A stretch of DNA of 15,778 bases from contig QNZW01000112.1 of NCBI GenBank assembly GCA_003978375.1, positions 1 through 15,778 of the forward strand, read 5' to 3'. Positions 8,737 to 15,653 of this stretch are shown piece after piece. This DNA is from Sulfurovum sp. (lineage in GTDB: Bacteria; Campylobacterota; Campylobacteria; Campylobacterales; Sulfurovaceae). Numbering within the stretch: the stretch's first letter is position 1; each line of letters starts with the position of its first letter. The notes beneath the pieces are model-generated. The model made no database searches, had not been told where the DNA came from, and saw only the letters and a list, made by a program, of their open reading frames with translations. The position numbers were made by a program, and so were the translations under genes.

Positions 8737-8742
8737 TATAAT
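8737..8742 (+). promoter_or_regulatory. Putative -10 box upstream of the YkgJ-like gene
   Basis: A perfect TATAAT occurs 51 bases before the GTG start of the cysteine-cluster gene, with a T-rich tract (8714-8719) at the -35 position. Transcription would start near 8749. It probably drives both this gene and the overlapping TPR gene. Confidence 0.45.
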
Positions 8743-8793
8743 CAATCATATTTTATGCCCATGTGAATTTTATAGGGTTAAAGGAAATGATAC

Positions 8794-9180
8794 GTGCAGA
8801 GTAATGAAGATGTAATTTCGCAAGAGGGATATGAGTATAAGTTTACACCTAGTGCATGTGTAGCGTGTGGTGGACATTGTTGTACGGGAGAGAGTGGTTA
8901 TATATGGATAAAATACGAGGAGATAAAACAGATGGCACGTTTTGTTAACCTTAGTATAGAAGATTTTGCTACAATGTATTTACGAAAAGTGAAGCATCGT
9001 TATTCGCTAAAGGAAAAACAACTTGCACCTGACAATTTTGCTTGTGTGTTTTTTGATGAAACCATACAACAATGTACAGTTTATGCAGTACGACCACGTC
9101 AATGTCGTACATTTCCTTTTTGGGAGCAGTTTAAAAATAATGAAGAAGAGGTAAGAAAAGAGTGTCCTGGCATCGTTTAA
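8794..9180 (+). CDS. YkgJ family cysteine-cluster protein (zinc- or iron-chelating domain)
   Basis: The 128 residues carry the eight-cysteine pattern of the YkgJ/UPF0153 family: Cys22, Cys25, Cys29 and Cys30 in ACVACGGHCC, then Cys84 (FACVFFD), Cys94 (QQCTVY), Cys104 (RPRQCRTFPFW) and Cys124 (KECPG). The RP-x-x-CRTFPFW block is a family hallmark. The cysteines are thought to bind zinc or an iron-sulfur cluster; the cellular role is not established. The start is a GTG, chosen because AGGA lies eight bases upstream (8782-8785). An ATG at 8788 is out of frame and leads to a six-codon dead end. The last 19 bases overlap the following TPR gene in another frame, so the two are probably co-translated. 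Confidence 0.87.
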   Translation: MQSNEDVISQEGYEYKFTPSACVACGGHCCTGESGYIWIKYEEIKQMARFVNLSIEDFATMYLRKVKHRYSLKEKQLAPDNFACVFFDETIQQCTVYAVRPRQCRTFPFWEQFKNNEEEVRKECPGIV

Positions 9181-10403
9181 TTTTAGTTTTTATTACACTG
9201 TTTTCTTTAGGTATTTCCAAAGAGATTATGGTGATTTCTGATGATGAACTTATTATTAGAGGATTATTTTATGATGAATATCAATCTTATGAAAATGCAC
9301 GCCAAATTTATGCAAAACTTTTTGATACAACACAGGCTGAAGTGTATTTGTTTAAGGAAGCCACAGCTTCTTTGCTAGGAAGAACACATCTTGATGAGAG
9401 TATACAAAAGCTAAAAGCTTGGGATGCAGTGCACCCCAATGCTTTACAGGTAAAGCGTTTGCTTATTCCTTTGTATCTTACCTCAAATCAAGTAAATTTG
9501 GCAAAAACACAAGCAGAATACTTGATTGAACGTTCTTCTGCACCAACGGATTTAGAACTTGCTTCAAATCCTTTTCTTTATACAGGTGAGTTTAAAAGGG
9601 CATTAAGTCTACTAAGTAAAGTCTATGAAGCAAACCCAAAAGAAGATGTCTTGCTTCGTATGGTTAATATTATGGATGAATATACAGAAGAAAGAACACG
9701 TGCGATACAGCTTCTTGAAACCCATATTCGTATGAATGTATATAGCAATGAAGTATTGAAAAAATTATTAGTATTGTATGGAAAAGAAAAAAATATTGAT
9801 GGTTTGTTAGATACCTATAAACTGCTTTATCAGCACAACAAAGATGAAAAAATTCTTTCTAAAATTATAGATATTTATGCGTATAAAAGAGATTTATCAG
9901 GTGCCATAACATTTTTAGAAAAATACAAAGCTGATGATGATATGTTATATGAACTCTATAAGAGTAAAAAGCAGTTTGATAAAGCATTGGTATTTGTAAA
10001 CCGTAGATATAAAAGCGATAAAAATGCCAAATGGTTAGCAGAAAAGGGTGTTTTGTTGTTTGAAAAAGCAGATGACAAAAACAATAAAGAGATGATTGAA
10101 AAGGTTAGCTCTTTGTTTGATAAGGCTTTAGCATTAGGCGTAGATGACAGTATCTATTTGAACTATTATGGCTATACACTTATAGATAAAAATATTGATA
10201 TAGATAAAGGTATTAAAATCATAAAAGACGCTTTGGTACAGCAACCAGACAATACATATTATTTGGACTCTTTGGCGTGGGGATATTATAAAAAACACGC
10301 GTGTAAAAAAGCTTATACATTTATGAAACGTGTGGTAGATGCAGAAGGTTTAGATGAGCAAGAGATTGTTGAGCATTGGAATGCGATTAAACAGTGTAAA
10401 TAA
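9162..10403 (+). CDS. Exported tetratricopeptide repeat protein
   Basis: The 413-residue product starts with a short basic N-terminus and a hydrophobic stretch (about 5-19), consistent with a signal peptide; no lipobox cysteine follows, so it is likely soluble in the periplasm or tethered by an uncleaved signal. The rest is helical with TPR-like helix pairs throughout. The clearest repeats are in the last quarter (about 320-392), with the YLNYYGYTLIDKN and YYLDSLAWGYYKK helices and the P-D-N turn between repeats. Such proteins are scaffolds, and no enzymatic motif is present. Translation starts at a GTG inside the end of the YkgJ-like gene with GAGG about 10 bases upstream, so it is coupled to that gene. 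From memory, C. jejuni has a TPR lipoprotein in the same position before trpC. Confidence 0.85.
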   Translation: MSWHRLILVFITLFSLGISKEIMVISDDELIIRGLFYDEYQSYENARQIYAKLFDTTQAEVYLFKEATASLLGRTHLDESIQKLKAWDAVHPNALQVKRLLIPLYLTSNQVNLAKTQAEYLIERSSAPTDLELASNPFLYTGEFKRALSLLSKVYEANPKEDVLLRMVNIMDEYTEERTRAIQLLETHIRMNVYSNEVLKKLLVLYGKEKNIDGLLDTYKLLYQHNKDEKILSKIIDIYAYKRDLSGAITFLEKYKADDDMLYELYKSKKQFDKALVFVNRRYKSDKNAKWLAEKGVLLFEKADDKNNKEMIEKVSSLFDKALALGVDDSIYLNYYGYTLIDKNIDIDKGIKIIKDALVQQPDNTYYLDSLAWGYYKKHACKKAYTFMKRVVDAEGLDEQEIVEHWNAIKQCK

Positions 10404-10417
10404 TATGTACCTTTAGA

Positions 10418-10423
10418 TATAAT
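10418..10423 (+). promoter_or_regulatory. Putative -10 box of trpC
   Basis: A perfect TATAAT lies in the 40-base gap after the TPR gene, with only a weak -35 (TGTAAA, 10395-10400). A start of transcription near 10430 would leave a leader of about 27 bases to the preferred trpC ATG at 10457, so trpC can be expressed apart from the upstream pair. Confidence 0.45.
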
Positions 10424-10456
10424 ATCGCAAATCATAGATGAGGTATGGAAGCAATT

Positions 10457-11254
10457 ATGGCACAGATATTAGATGAAATTATCAAAAAAACAAAAGCAGA
10501 TTTAGAAAAAAGAAAAATAGAATATCCTGAAGCATGGTTAGGGCGTTCACTTTCATTTAATCCTTTTGTCCCAAAAGATGTAAAAACCGCCTTACGTGCA
10601 ACCAAAGAAAATCCTTATCGTATTATTGCTGAGGTAAAAAAAGCAAGTCCCAGTAAAGGTGTCATTCGAGAAGATTTTGACCCAGTAACGATTGCACAAG
10701 CCTATGAAAAAGGTGGAGCAGATTCGCTCTCAATTCTTACAGAACCACATTTTTTTCAAGGAGACAAAGAGTACTTGGGTATGGTACGTCGCTATGTGAG
10801 CCTTCCTCTGCTTAGAAAAGATTTTATTGTAGATAAGTATCAAATTCTTGAAGCGTTGGCTTTTGGGGCAGATTATATTTTACTTATTGCAATGGCATTG
10901 AGTCGTAAAGAACTTAAAATGCTCTATGAATATGCACGACATTTGGGTCTTGATGTATTGGTGGAAGTACATAACAAAACAGACCTTATCAAAGCTATTT
11001 TTGCAGGTGCAGAGATTATAGGAATCAATCACCGAAACCTAGAAACATTTGAGATGGATATGCACCTAAGTGAAAAGCTTATCCCTTTGATCCCACAAGG
11101 CAAAATCATCGTAGCCGAGTCTGGAATCAATGACCACCAAACACTAATAGAACTCTCCAACATAGGTGCAGATGCCTTCTTAGTAGGCGAACACTTCATG
11201 AAACAAAACGACATCACCAAAGCAATTAAAACTTTGAAGTATGGGGATGTGTAG
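10457..11254 (+). CDS. trpC: Indole-3-glycerol phosphate synthase
   Basis: TrpC closes CdRP to indole-3-glycerol phosphate in tryptophan synthesis. It is a single (beta/alpha)8 barrel. Counting from an upstream ATG at 10445 (269 codons), catalytic and binding residues are present: Glu63 and Lys65 in [12 protein letters not shown], Lys125 in LLRKDFI, Glu174 in LVEVHN, Asn195 in GINHRNL, and the phosphate-binding ESGI (225-228) and LVGEH (246-250) loops. I prefer the ATG at 10457, giving MAQILDEI, because GGAAG lies just before it at a good distance, while the 10445 ATG has GAGG only one base away. It is not fused to TrpF, and no other trp gene is nearby. Codons 216-258 show a sharp shift to C-ending synonymous codons. 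It converges with yqeY across 22 bases without a visible terminator. Confidence 0.96.
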   Translation: MAQILDEIIKKTKADLEKRKIEYPEAWLGRSLSFNPFVPKDVKTALRATKENPYRIIAEVKKASPSKGVIREDFDPVTIAQAYEKGGADSLSILTEPHFFQGDKEYLGMVRRYVSLPLLRKDFIVDKYQILEALAFGADYILLIAMALSRKELKMLYEYARHLGLDVLVEVHNKTDLIKAIFAGAEIIGINHRNLETFEMDMHLSEKLIPLIPQGKIIVAESGINDHQTLIELSNIGADAFLVGEHFMKQNDITKAIKTLKYGDV

Positions 11255-11276
11255 TCTATTGTTTATACAAAGAGTA

Positions 11277-11720
11277 TTATCCCAATAATTTTTTGACCAT
11301 TTGGTTAATGCGTCCACCGTCTGCGCGACTTCCTATGACTGTTTTTGCTTTGCCCATGATTTTGCCCATGTCCTTCATGCCCTTCGCATCCACAGAAGTT
11401 ATAATATCTTTTAGTGTGTTTTCTAGTTCGGTATCGTCCATAGGTTCAGGAAGATAGGTTTTAATAATAGTAATTTCATTTTCTTCTTTGGTGACAAGAT
11501 CCTCTCGTCCTGCCTCTTTAAATTGGGATTTTGCATCTTCTCTTTGCTTAAGGTACTTCATAATGATAGCTTCTACCTCTGCATCATTTACCTCTTTGCG
11601 TTCATCAACTTCTATTTGTTTAATAGAGGTTTGAATGTTTCGAAGTGTATCTCTTTTGGCGGTATCTTTTGATCGCATAGCATCTTTAATGTCAGATTTG
11701 ATTTGTTCTTTTAATGTCAT
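11277..11720 (-). CDS. yqeY: GatB/YqeY domain-containing protein
   Basis: The 147-residue product is a free-standing YqeY domain, related to the tail of the GatB subunit of the tRNA-dependent amidotransferase. It starts MTLKEQIKSDIKDAMRSKD and continues with the family blocks TLRNIQTSIK, YLPEPMDD, and MGKIMGKAK followed by DGGRINQMVKKLLG. In GatB this region touches tRNA; the role of the isolated protein is not known. A frame extension to an ATG at 11756 adds 12 residues but has no ribosome binding site, whereas AGGA stands nine bases before the ATG at 11720, and the shorter form has the family's normal length. It diverges from the 88-residue gene. Confidence 0.93.
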   Translation of the reverse strand: MTLKEQIKSDIKDAMRSKDTAKRDTLRNIQTSIKQIEVDERKEVNDAEVEAIIMKYLKQREDAKSQFKEAGREDLVTKEENEITIIKTYLPEPMDDTELENTLKDIITSVDAKGMKDMGKIMGKAKTVIGSRADGGRINQMVKKLLG

Positions 11721-11814
11721 AGTATTATATCCTTTTGGTATCTTTTTTAAATCCATGATGAGTATTTAGGGTTGTTGGAGGTGCCCTTGTCTCATTCGGG
11801 TTAAAATTTAAACA

Positions 11815-11827
11815 ATTATACTATAAT
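11815..11827. promoter_or_regulatory. Symmetric back-to-back -10 boxes between yqeY and the 88-residue gene
   Basis: ATTATA (11815-11820, TATAAT on the minus strand), one base, and TATAAT (11822-11827, plus strand) form a 13-base perfect odd palindrome. The plus-strand box ends six bases before the ATG at 11834, which has no ribosome binding site, so that transcript would be leaderless. The minus-strand box would give yqeY a leader of about 90 bases. No good -35 is seen in either direction. Confidence 0.45.
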
Positions 11828-11833
11828 CGCTTT

Positions 11834-12100
11834 ATGATAATCACAATAGAAGATAAAGAGTTTGAGACAAAAGAGATAAAACAACTCTATCCAGCAGCGA
11901 TAATAGAAACAGGATACAAAGATGAGACAACACAAGTAAGCTTAGAATGGATAGAAGTTGAAGCAAAAGGCAAAGAGATTAAAATCGTAGGATATGGGAT
12001 TTTTGTGCATTTAGACAATGAAGAAAAACATACATTTGTATTTGATACAAAAGAAGAGATGGACAGCGTAGCCAAGCAAATAGCCAAGCAATTAGTATAA
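11834..12100 (+). CDS. Small acidic protein of unknown function (88 residues)
   Basis: I do not recognise this protein. It is 88 residues, soluble and acidic, with no cysteine, signal peptide or membrane helix. The pattern of alternating short strands (MIITIED, SLEWIEVEAKG, EIKIVGYGIFVHL, HTFVFDTK) and a C-terminal helix (EEMDSVAKQIAKQLV) suggests a compact beta-sheet domain capped by one helix. The codon usage, with frequent T- or A-ending codons and an even reading frame from ATG to TAA, supports a real gene. The alternative frame on the other strand gives a cysteine- and serine-rich product typical of a shadow. It has no ribosome binding site; a perfect TATAAT ends six bases before the ATG, which points to a leaderless message. 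It probably belongs to a small conserved protein family of Campylobacterota, but that is a guess. Confidence 0.7.
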   Translation: MIITIEDKEFETKEIKQLYPAAIIETGYKDETTQVSLEWIEVEAKGKEIKIVGYGIFVHLDNEEKHTFVFDTKEEMDSVAKQIAKQLV

Positions 12101-12131
12101 GTATTAGAGGTTCTCTTAAGCTAAGATATCA

Positions 12132-12157
12132 TATACTTTGCAATACAAAGTACTTTG
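12132..12157 (+). promoter_or_regulatory. Promoter -10 overlapped by nested palindromic operator upstream of the membrane protein/regulator/exporter operon
   Basis: TATACT (12132-12137) is a probable -10 box with transcription starting near 12144. Over it lies a perfect inverted repeat, TACTTTG (12134-12140), five bases, CAAAGTA (12146-12152). The right arm is also the left half of a perfect 12-base palindrome CAAAGTACTTTG (12146-12157). Three half-sites therefore cover the -10 and start point, just before the GAGGAA ribosome binding site. The operon encodes a winged-helix regulator, so autoregulation is the simplest reading. Confidence 0.6.
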
Positions 12158-12167
12158 AGGAATAAAA

Positions 12168-12788
12168 ATGCTAGAAGAAAAAGAAGAAGCCTTACGTCAG
12201 ATAAGTGCAATCAAAAATCACTTAGTAGATAAACAAACCTTTTTTCCATATAATTATTATGTAACGTATGTTTGGGCAATCATTGCTATTATTTTAGTCT
12301 CTATTATGATACCGATGTATGAAGCAAGTATTTTACAAGGTACACTAGTAAGCATATTTTTGATTACTACAGGATTTGTACTAGAAGGGATTATGACAAA
12401 AAAAGTAAATCAAACTTATGACATAGAGGAGTGCACAAGAAGACAAAAATTTATTGTGACAAGTTTTATTTTTCTCTCTTTATTTCTTATTGCTATCTCA
12501 GCCATATTTGCTGCATATCAGCTATATGTTCCTATGTTTCTTACTTGGTTGTTTATGGTGTCTATGGGGTATTTTTCTGTAGGGTTTGTACTCAATATAC
12601 AACGTTTTAGCCAAATGGCACGGTTTAATATGTTGGCATCAGTGGTACTTTTAGTAATTGGGTATATAGATCGTACTTTAGAGGGTACTACGGGTACGTA
12701 TCTGAGTGTTGTACAGATATTTGTGATATTAGGGCTAAGCGTAATGCCAGCAATTGTGGCATGGCAACAGATAAAAGATGAAAAGTAA
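12168..12788 (+). CDS. Six-helix membrane protein of unknown function, partner of winged-helix regulator
   Basis: The 206 residues begin with a soluble amphipathic helix (about 1-24, EEKEEALRQISAIKNHL) and then six predicted membrane helices at about 30-49, 55-75, 95-117, 121-142, 152-168 and 178-199, ending in a short charged tail. There is no catalytic motif. A well-placed ribosome binding site (GAGGAA) precedes the ATG. The gene is followed after six bases by a winged-helix regulator. From general experience, membrane proteins with this kind of N-terminal helix are often paired with such regulators in several phyla, which suggests a sensor or anti-regulator role, but this is inference. It is the first gene of an operon with a palindromic operator and ends with an exporter. 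Confidence 0.8.
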   Translation: MLEEKEEALRQISAIKNHLVDKQTFFPYNYYVTYVWAIIAIILVSIMIPMYEASILQGTLVSIFLITTGFVLEGIMTKKVNQTYDIEECTRRQKFIVTSFIFLSLFLIAISAIFAAYQLYVPMFLTWLFMVSMGYFSVGFVLNIQRFSQMARFNMLASVVLLVIGYIDRTLEGTTGTYLSVVQIFVILGLSVMPAIVAWQQIKDEK

Positions 12789-12794
12789 AAAAAT

Positions 12795-13073
12795 ATGTTT
12801 GACCCTCTTTTGCATCAGAGTATTCGCTCTAAATTAGTCTCACTGCTCATCGCCAATGATGAGCTACCTTTTAAGGCACTTAAAGAGGCTTTAGATGTAA
12901 CCGATGGTAATCTCTCTTCACACTTAAGTAAATTAGAAAAAAAAGAGTATATTATAATTGAAAAAACATTTGAGGGAAAACGTCCTAAAACGGTGATTAA
13001 GATTAGCTCTGTAGGCAGAGATGCTTTTGTGACCTACATAGAAGCACTCAAACAATTTATACAGGAGAATTAG
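12795..13073 (+). CDS. Winged helix-turn-helix transcriptional regulator (HTH_34/MarR-like)
   Basis: The 92 residues form a minimal winged-helix DNA-binding protein. Helix 1 is LHQSIRSKLVSLLIAN (6-21), the helix-turn-helix is FKALKEALDVTDGNLSSHLSKLEKKEY (26-52), and the wing is the strand pair IIIEKTFEGKRPKTVIKIS (53-71). A C-terminal helix (76-90) probably gives the dimer. The D-G-N-L-S-x-H-L-x-K-L-E recognition helix and G-K-R/K-P-x-T wing are typical of the family with Pfam name HTH_34. No ligand or metal site is visible. It has no strong ribosome binding site and likely depends on translation of the gene six bases upstream. It is likely to bind the palindrome before the operon; the downstream exporter starts four bases after its stop. 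Confidence 0.88.
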   Translation: MFDPLLHQSIRSKLVSLLIANDELPFKALKEALDVTDGNLSSHLSKLEKKEYIIIEKTFEGKRPKTVIKISSVGRDAFVTYIEALKQFIQEN

Positions 13074-13077
13074 GCAT

Positions 13078-15390
13078 ATGAAAAAGTATATGAATATTAT
13101 CTATAGATTAAGGTGGTTTATTACTTTATTTGTGCCATTGGTTGTCATTGTATTGGCTATGAATTTAAAACATTTAGAGATAGATGGAAGTTATCGTATT
13201 TGGTTTGAGAAAGACTCTAAAACATTGACTGATTATGATGCATTTCGTGAACAGTTTTCCAATGATGATGGGATTACTATTGTCATAAAAGACAAAAATG
13301 GTATTTTCAATACAAAAGCATTGGCGAGTATACAACGCATTACGGAGGCAATGTGGGAGATGCCCCATATCGATAGGGTAGATAGTATTACCAATTATCA
13401 GTATGTCCATGCCCAAGCCAATAAACCAGATGATGTGCTGGTTGATGATTTTATTGTAGAAGATTTATCTAAGGCTACTCCCAAATATTTGGCAGAGCGT
13501 AAAGAGATAGCGTTAAAAGATACTATTATTGTAGATAGTTTTCTTTCTAAAGATGGCACGACCACGATGATCTTTGCAAGACTTGAGCCAGATGCCAATG
13601 AAAATGGTGACATCTCAGAAGAGGTGATGAAAAATGTCCATGCAATCATAGATCCAGAAGCAAAAAGAACAGGATATAAATATTGGCTCAATGGTGGACC
13701 ACCTATGACACAAGCTTTTGTAGAGATTGCAGGAAAAGATGCGATGACGTTTACTCCTTTGCTTCTTTTTACTGTAATGATACTTCTTTTTATGCTTTTT
13801 AGACAAATTAGTGGTGCATTCATACCGATAGCTGTGGTACTTTTCACATTTATTTCTGTTTTGGCTGTGCAGGTATTGCTTGGCTATAAACTCAATAATT
13901 TTACAGCCAATATTCCTGTATTTATTGTCGCGATTGGTATTGCAGATGCAGTGCATATTTATTCTGTATGGTTACTAAGAAAAAAAGAAGGGACAGAAAA
14001 TAGACAAGCGGTGTATGACAGTATACAAAAAAACTTTTTGCCTATTTTACTTACCTCTTTAACCACAACGATAGGGTTTGCTACTTTAGCCATTTCTAAA
14101 GTAGTACCTGTGGCTACTTTGGGCATAGCCACTGCAAGTGGAGCTGTGTTGGCATTTGTTATCTCTGTGGTGTGGATGCCTGCGGTGCTCTTTTTGCTTA
14201 AGAAACCTGTGAAACATATCAATGCTAAAAAACAACCCTTAAATGCACATGGATATGGTGCATTTATTGTACGCAATGCCAAAAAAATTATTTATGGTTT
14301 TTTATTGATTGTGGTTGTTTTGGGGATAGGGTTAAAATTTGTAAAAGTAGACTCAAATACTATTCGGTACTTTGCCCCTGAGGTAGAAATACGCAAATCT
14401 TCAGAGTTTACTATGGATAACTTGACAGGATCAATGTCGTATGCAGTTATCGTTGATAGTGGTAAAACAGATGGCATTAAAGATCCAAAGTTTTTAAAGA
14501 CAGTAGAACAGTTTGGTGAAATATACAAACAAACGTTTCCCAAAGATGTACGTTATGTTGGATCACTGCTTGATATTATAAAAAGGTACAATAAGATTAT
14601 GGACAACAAAGAAGTCATTCCTGAAAATAAAAATCTTATTGCACAGTATCTGCTGCTCTACTCCTTGGGCTTACCTCAGGGGATGGAGATTACAGATAAA
14701 ATGGATTTTGATCAACGTAAATTACGTGTGACGGTACTTACAAATATTGTAGATACCTCTAAAGATTTAGCGATGATAAACTTTGCCAAACAGTGGTGGG
14801 CAAAAACACCATATGCTATGACGATTACGGGACAAACAGCCATGTATGCCTCTATGCAAAAAGACATTACCAATACCTTGATTTATTCGCTTTCTTTGAC
14901 GATATTGATAGTCTCTTTGATGATGATGTTTATATTTAAAAGAGTAAAAATACTTTGGATACTGCTTTTGCCCAATATTCTTCCTGTTGTGTTGGTCATT
15001 GGTATGATGGGTTGGTTGGGCTTGACCATAGATATGGGTGTGGCTATTGCTGGGGCTATCATTATTGGTGTTGCAGTCGATGATACCATTCATTATTTAA
15101 TCAAATATTTTGATGCAAGAAAACGAGGACTGAGCATGGCTGAGACTTTTGATGAAGTGTTGCATTATGCTGGACGTGCTATACTTTTTACAACAATTAT
15201 TTTAAGTTTGTCGTTCTCAATGTTTGTTTTTTCAACATTTACACCCAACCAAAACTTTGGTGTAGTGACTGCTGTAGCATTGGTAATCGCACTTATTATA
15301 GATTTATTCTTTTTACCTGCGTTGCTTTGCGTTGCAGATAGAAAAAAGAATTATGCCGATACATTAAAAAATACAAAGGATAGCAAATGA
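13078..15390 (+). CDS. RND superfamily exporter (MMPL/COG1033 type)
   Basis: This 770-residue inner membrane protein has the two-fold RND layout. Each half begins with one membrane helix (about 12-28 and 403-421), then a large extracytoplasmic loop (about 30-220 and 425-605), then five clustered helices (about 224-377 and 608-760). Conserved acidic positions lie in the fourth helix of each half: Asp290 in GIADAVHIY and Asp668-Asp669 in GVAVDDTIHY, as expected for proton-coupled movement. The length is shorter than drug-efflux AcrB and fits the group that exports lipids or hydrophobic compounds without an adaptor protein. No adaptor or outer membrane channel gene is next to it. The substrate cannot be told. 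AGGAG lies about 10 bases before the ATG, and it sits in an operon behind a winged-helix regulator. Confidence 0.9.
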   Translation: MKKYMNIIYRLRWFITLFVPLVVIVLAMNLKHLEIDGSYRIWFEKDSKTLTDYDAFREQFSNDDGITIVIKDKNGIFNTKALASIQRITEAMWEMPHIDRVDSITNYQYVHAQANKPDDVLVDDFIVEDLSKATPKYLAERKEIALKDTIIVDSFLSKDGTTTMIFARLEPDANENGDISEEVMKNVHAIIDPEAKRTGYKYWLNGGPPMTQAFVEIAGKDAMTFTPLLLFTVMILLFMLFRQISGAFIPIAVVLFTFISVLAVQVLLGYKLNNFTANIPVFIVAIGIADAVHIYSVWLLRKKEGTENRQAVYDSIQKNFLPILLTSLTTTIGFATLAISKVVPVATLGIATASGAVLAFVISVVWMPAVLFLLKKPVKHINAKKQPLNAHGYGAFIVRNAKKIIYGFLLIVVVLGIGLKFVKVDSNTIRYFAPEVEIRKSSEFTMDNLTGSMSYAVIVDSGKTDGIKDPKFLKTVEQFGEIYKQTFPKDVRYVGSLLDIIKRYNKIMDNKEVIPENKNLIAQYLLLYSLGLPQGMEITDKMDFDQRKLRVTVLTNIVDTSKDLAMINFAKQWWAKTPYAMTITGQTAMYASMQKDITNTLIYSLSLTILIVSLMMMFIFKRVKILWILLLPNILPVVLVIGMMGWLGLTIDMGVAIAGAIIIGVAVDDTIHYLIKYFDARKRGLSMAETFDEVLHYAGRAILFTTIILSLSFSMFVFSTFTPNQNFGVVTAVALVIALIIDLFFLPALLCVADRKKNYADTLKNTKDSK

Positions 15391-15647
15391 ATCAAATATT
15401 AATCATCACAGCACATCCAAGTAGTACAAATCTTACTAAAGCTATAGCAAATATATACCAAACAGAAAAAGAGAAAAAAGGAGACAAAGTAGAAATTATT
15501 GATTTATATACAGATAAACAGATGCCCTTTTTGGCATTTGAAACCCATCGTGATTTAGCCAAAAAAGATGAAGTACGAAATTATCATCAAACAAAGATAA
15601 AACAAGCAGATAAAATATTTAAATCGGTTAAAAAAATAGCACAATAA
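15387..15647 (+). pseudogene. Truncated flavodoxin-fold NAD(P)H oxidoreductase (MdaB/KefF-like), C-terminal half missing
   Basis: The first 77 residues match the start of the flavodoxin_2 family: strand QILIITAHP, phosphate-binding loop HPSSTNLTKAI, helix, strand KVEIIDLYTD, then the helix leading to QADKI. Full members are about 175 to 200 residues and continue at this point with the strand and the FPLWW-type flavin contact. Here the sequence instead reads FKSVKKIAQ and stops at residue 86. The other two frames downstream hold no continuation, so this is a deletion or recombination rather than a simple frameshift. Without the flavin-contact half the protein cannot be an active oxidoreductase. 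The ATG overlaps the exporter stop (ATGA), so translation is coupled. It could still yield a short peptide; a functional mini-protein is less likely. Confidence 0.65.
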
Positions 15648-15653
15648 TTATTG

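Larger units (their letters stand above)
8517..8793. other. Divergent intergenic region (277 bases) between the HdeD and YkgJ-like genes
   Basis: This AT-rich stretch holds one candidate promoter on each strand and no RNA gene or terminator that I can recognise. A 10-base word TTTGCAATAT occurs twice (near 8556 and 8667), and a TC(G/A)CGACAT word occurs twice (near 8597 and 8676), so a degenerate repeated segment is possible. A 51-codon frame (8660-8815) with four cysteines lies here but lacks a ribosome binding site and is judged doubtful. Confidence 0.5.

Noticed and set aside
8660..8815. A 51-codon plus-strand frame with four cysteines (MGICNITTST... to CRVMKM) ahead of and overlapping the YkgJ-like gene.
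   Set aside because: There is no ribosome binding site, it spans a likely promoter (TATAAT at 8737), and it overlaps the start of a better supported gene. It is kept only as a remark.
11255..11276. Bidirectional terminator between the convergent trpC and yqeY genes, and likewise between clpB and the epimerase (6765-6788).
   Set aside because: Both gaps are under 25 bases and contain no stem followed by a T-run.
12060..12095. Short tandem repeat of the word for A-K-Q (agccaagcaa twice) at the end of the 88-residue gene.
   Set aside because: It is only two copies of about ten bases in a repeated helix motif and carries no further signal.
15387..15647. Short flavodoxin-like gene explained by a simple frameshift.
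   Set aside because: Reading the other two frames after about 15615 meets stops within a few codons and shows no flavin-contact motif, so sequence is missing rather than shifted.
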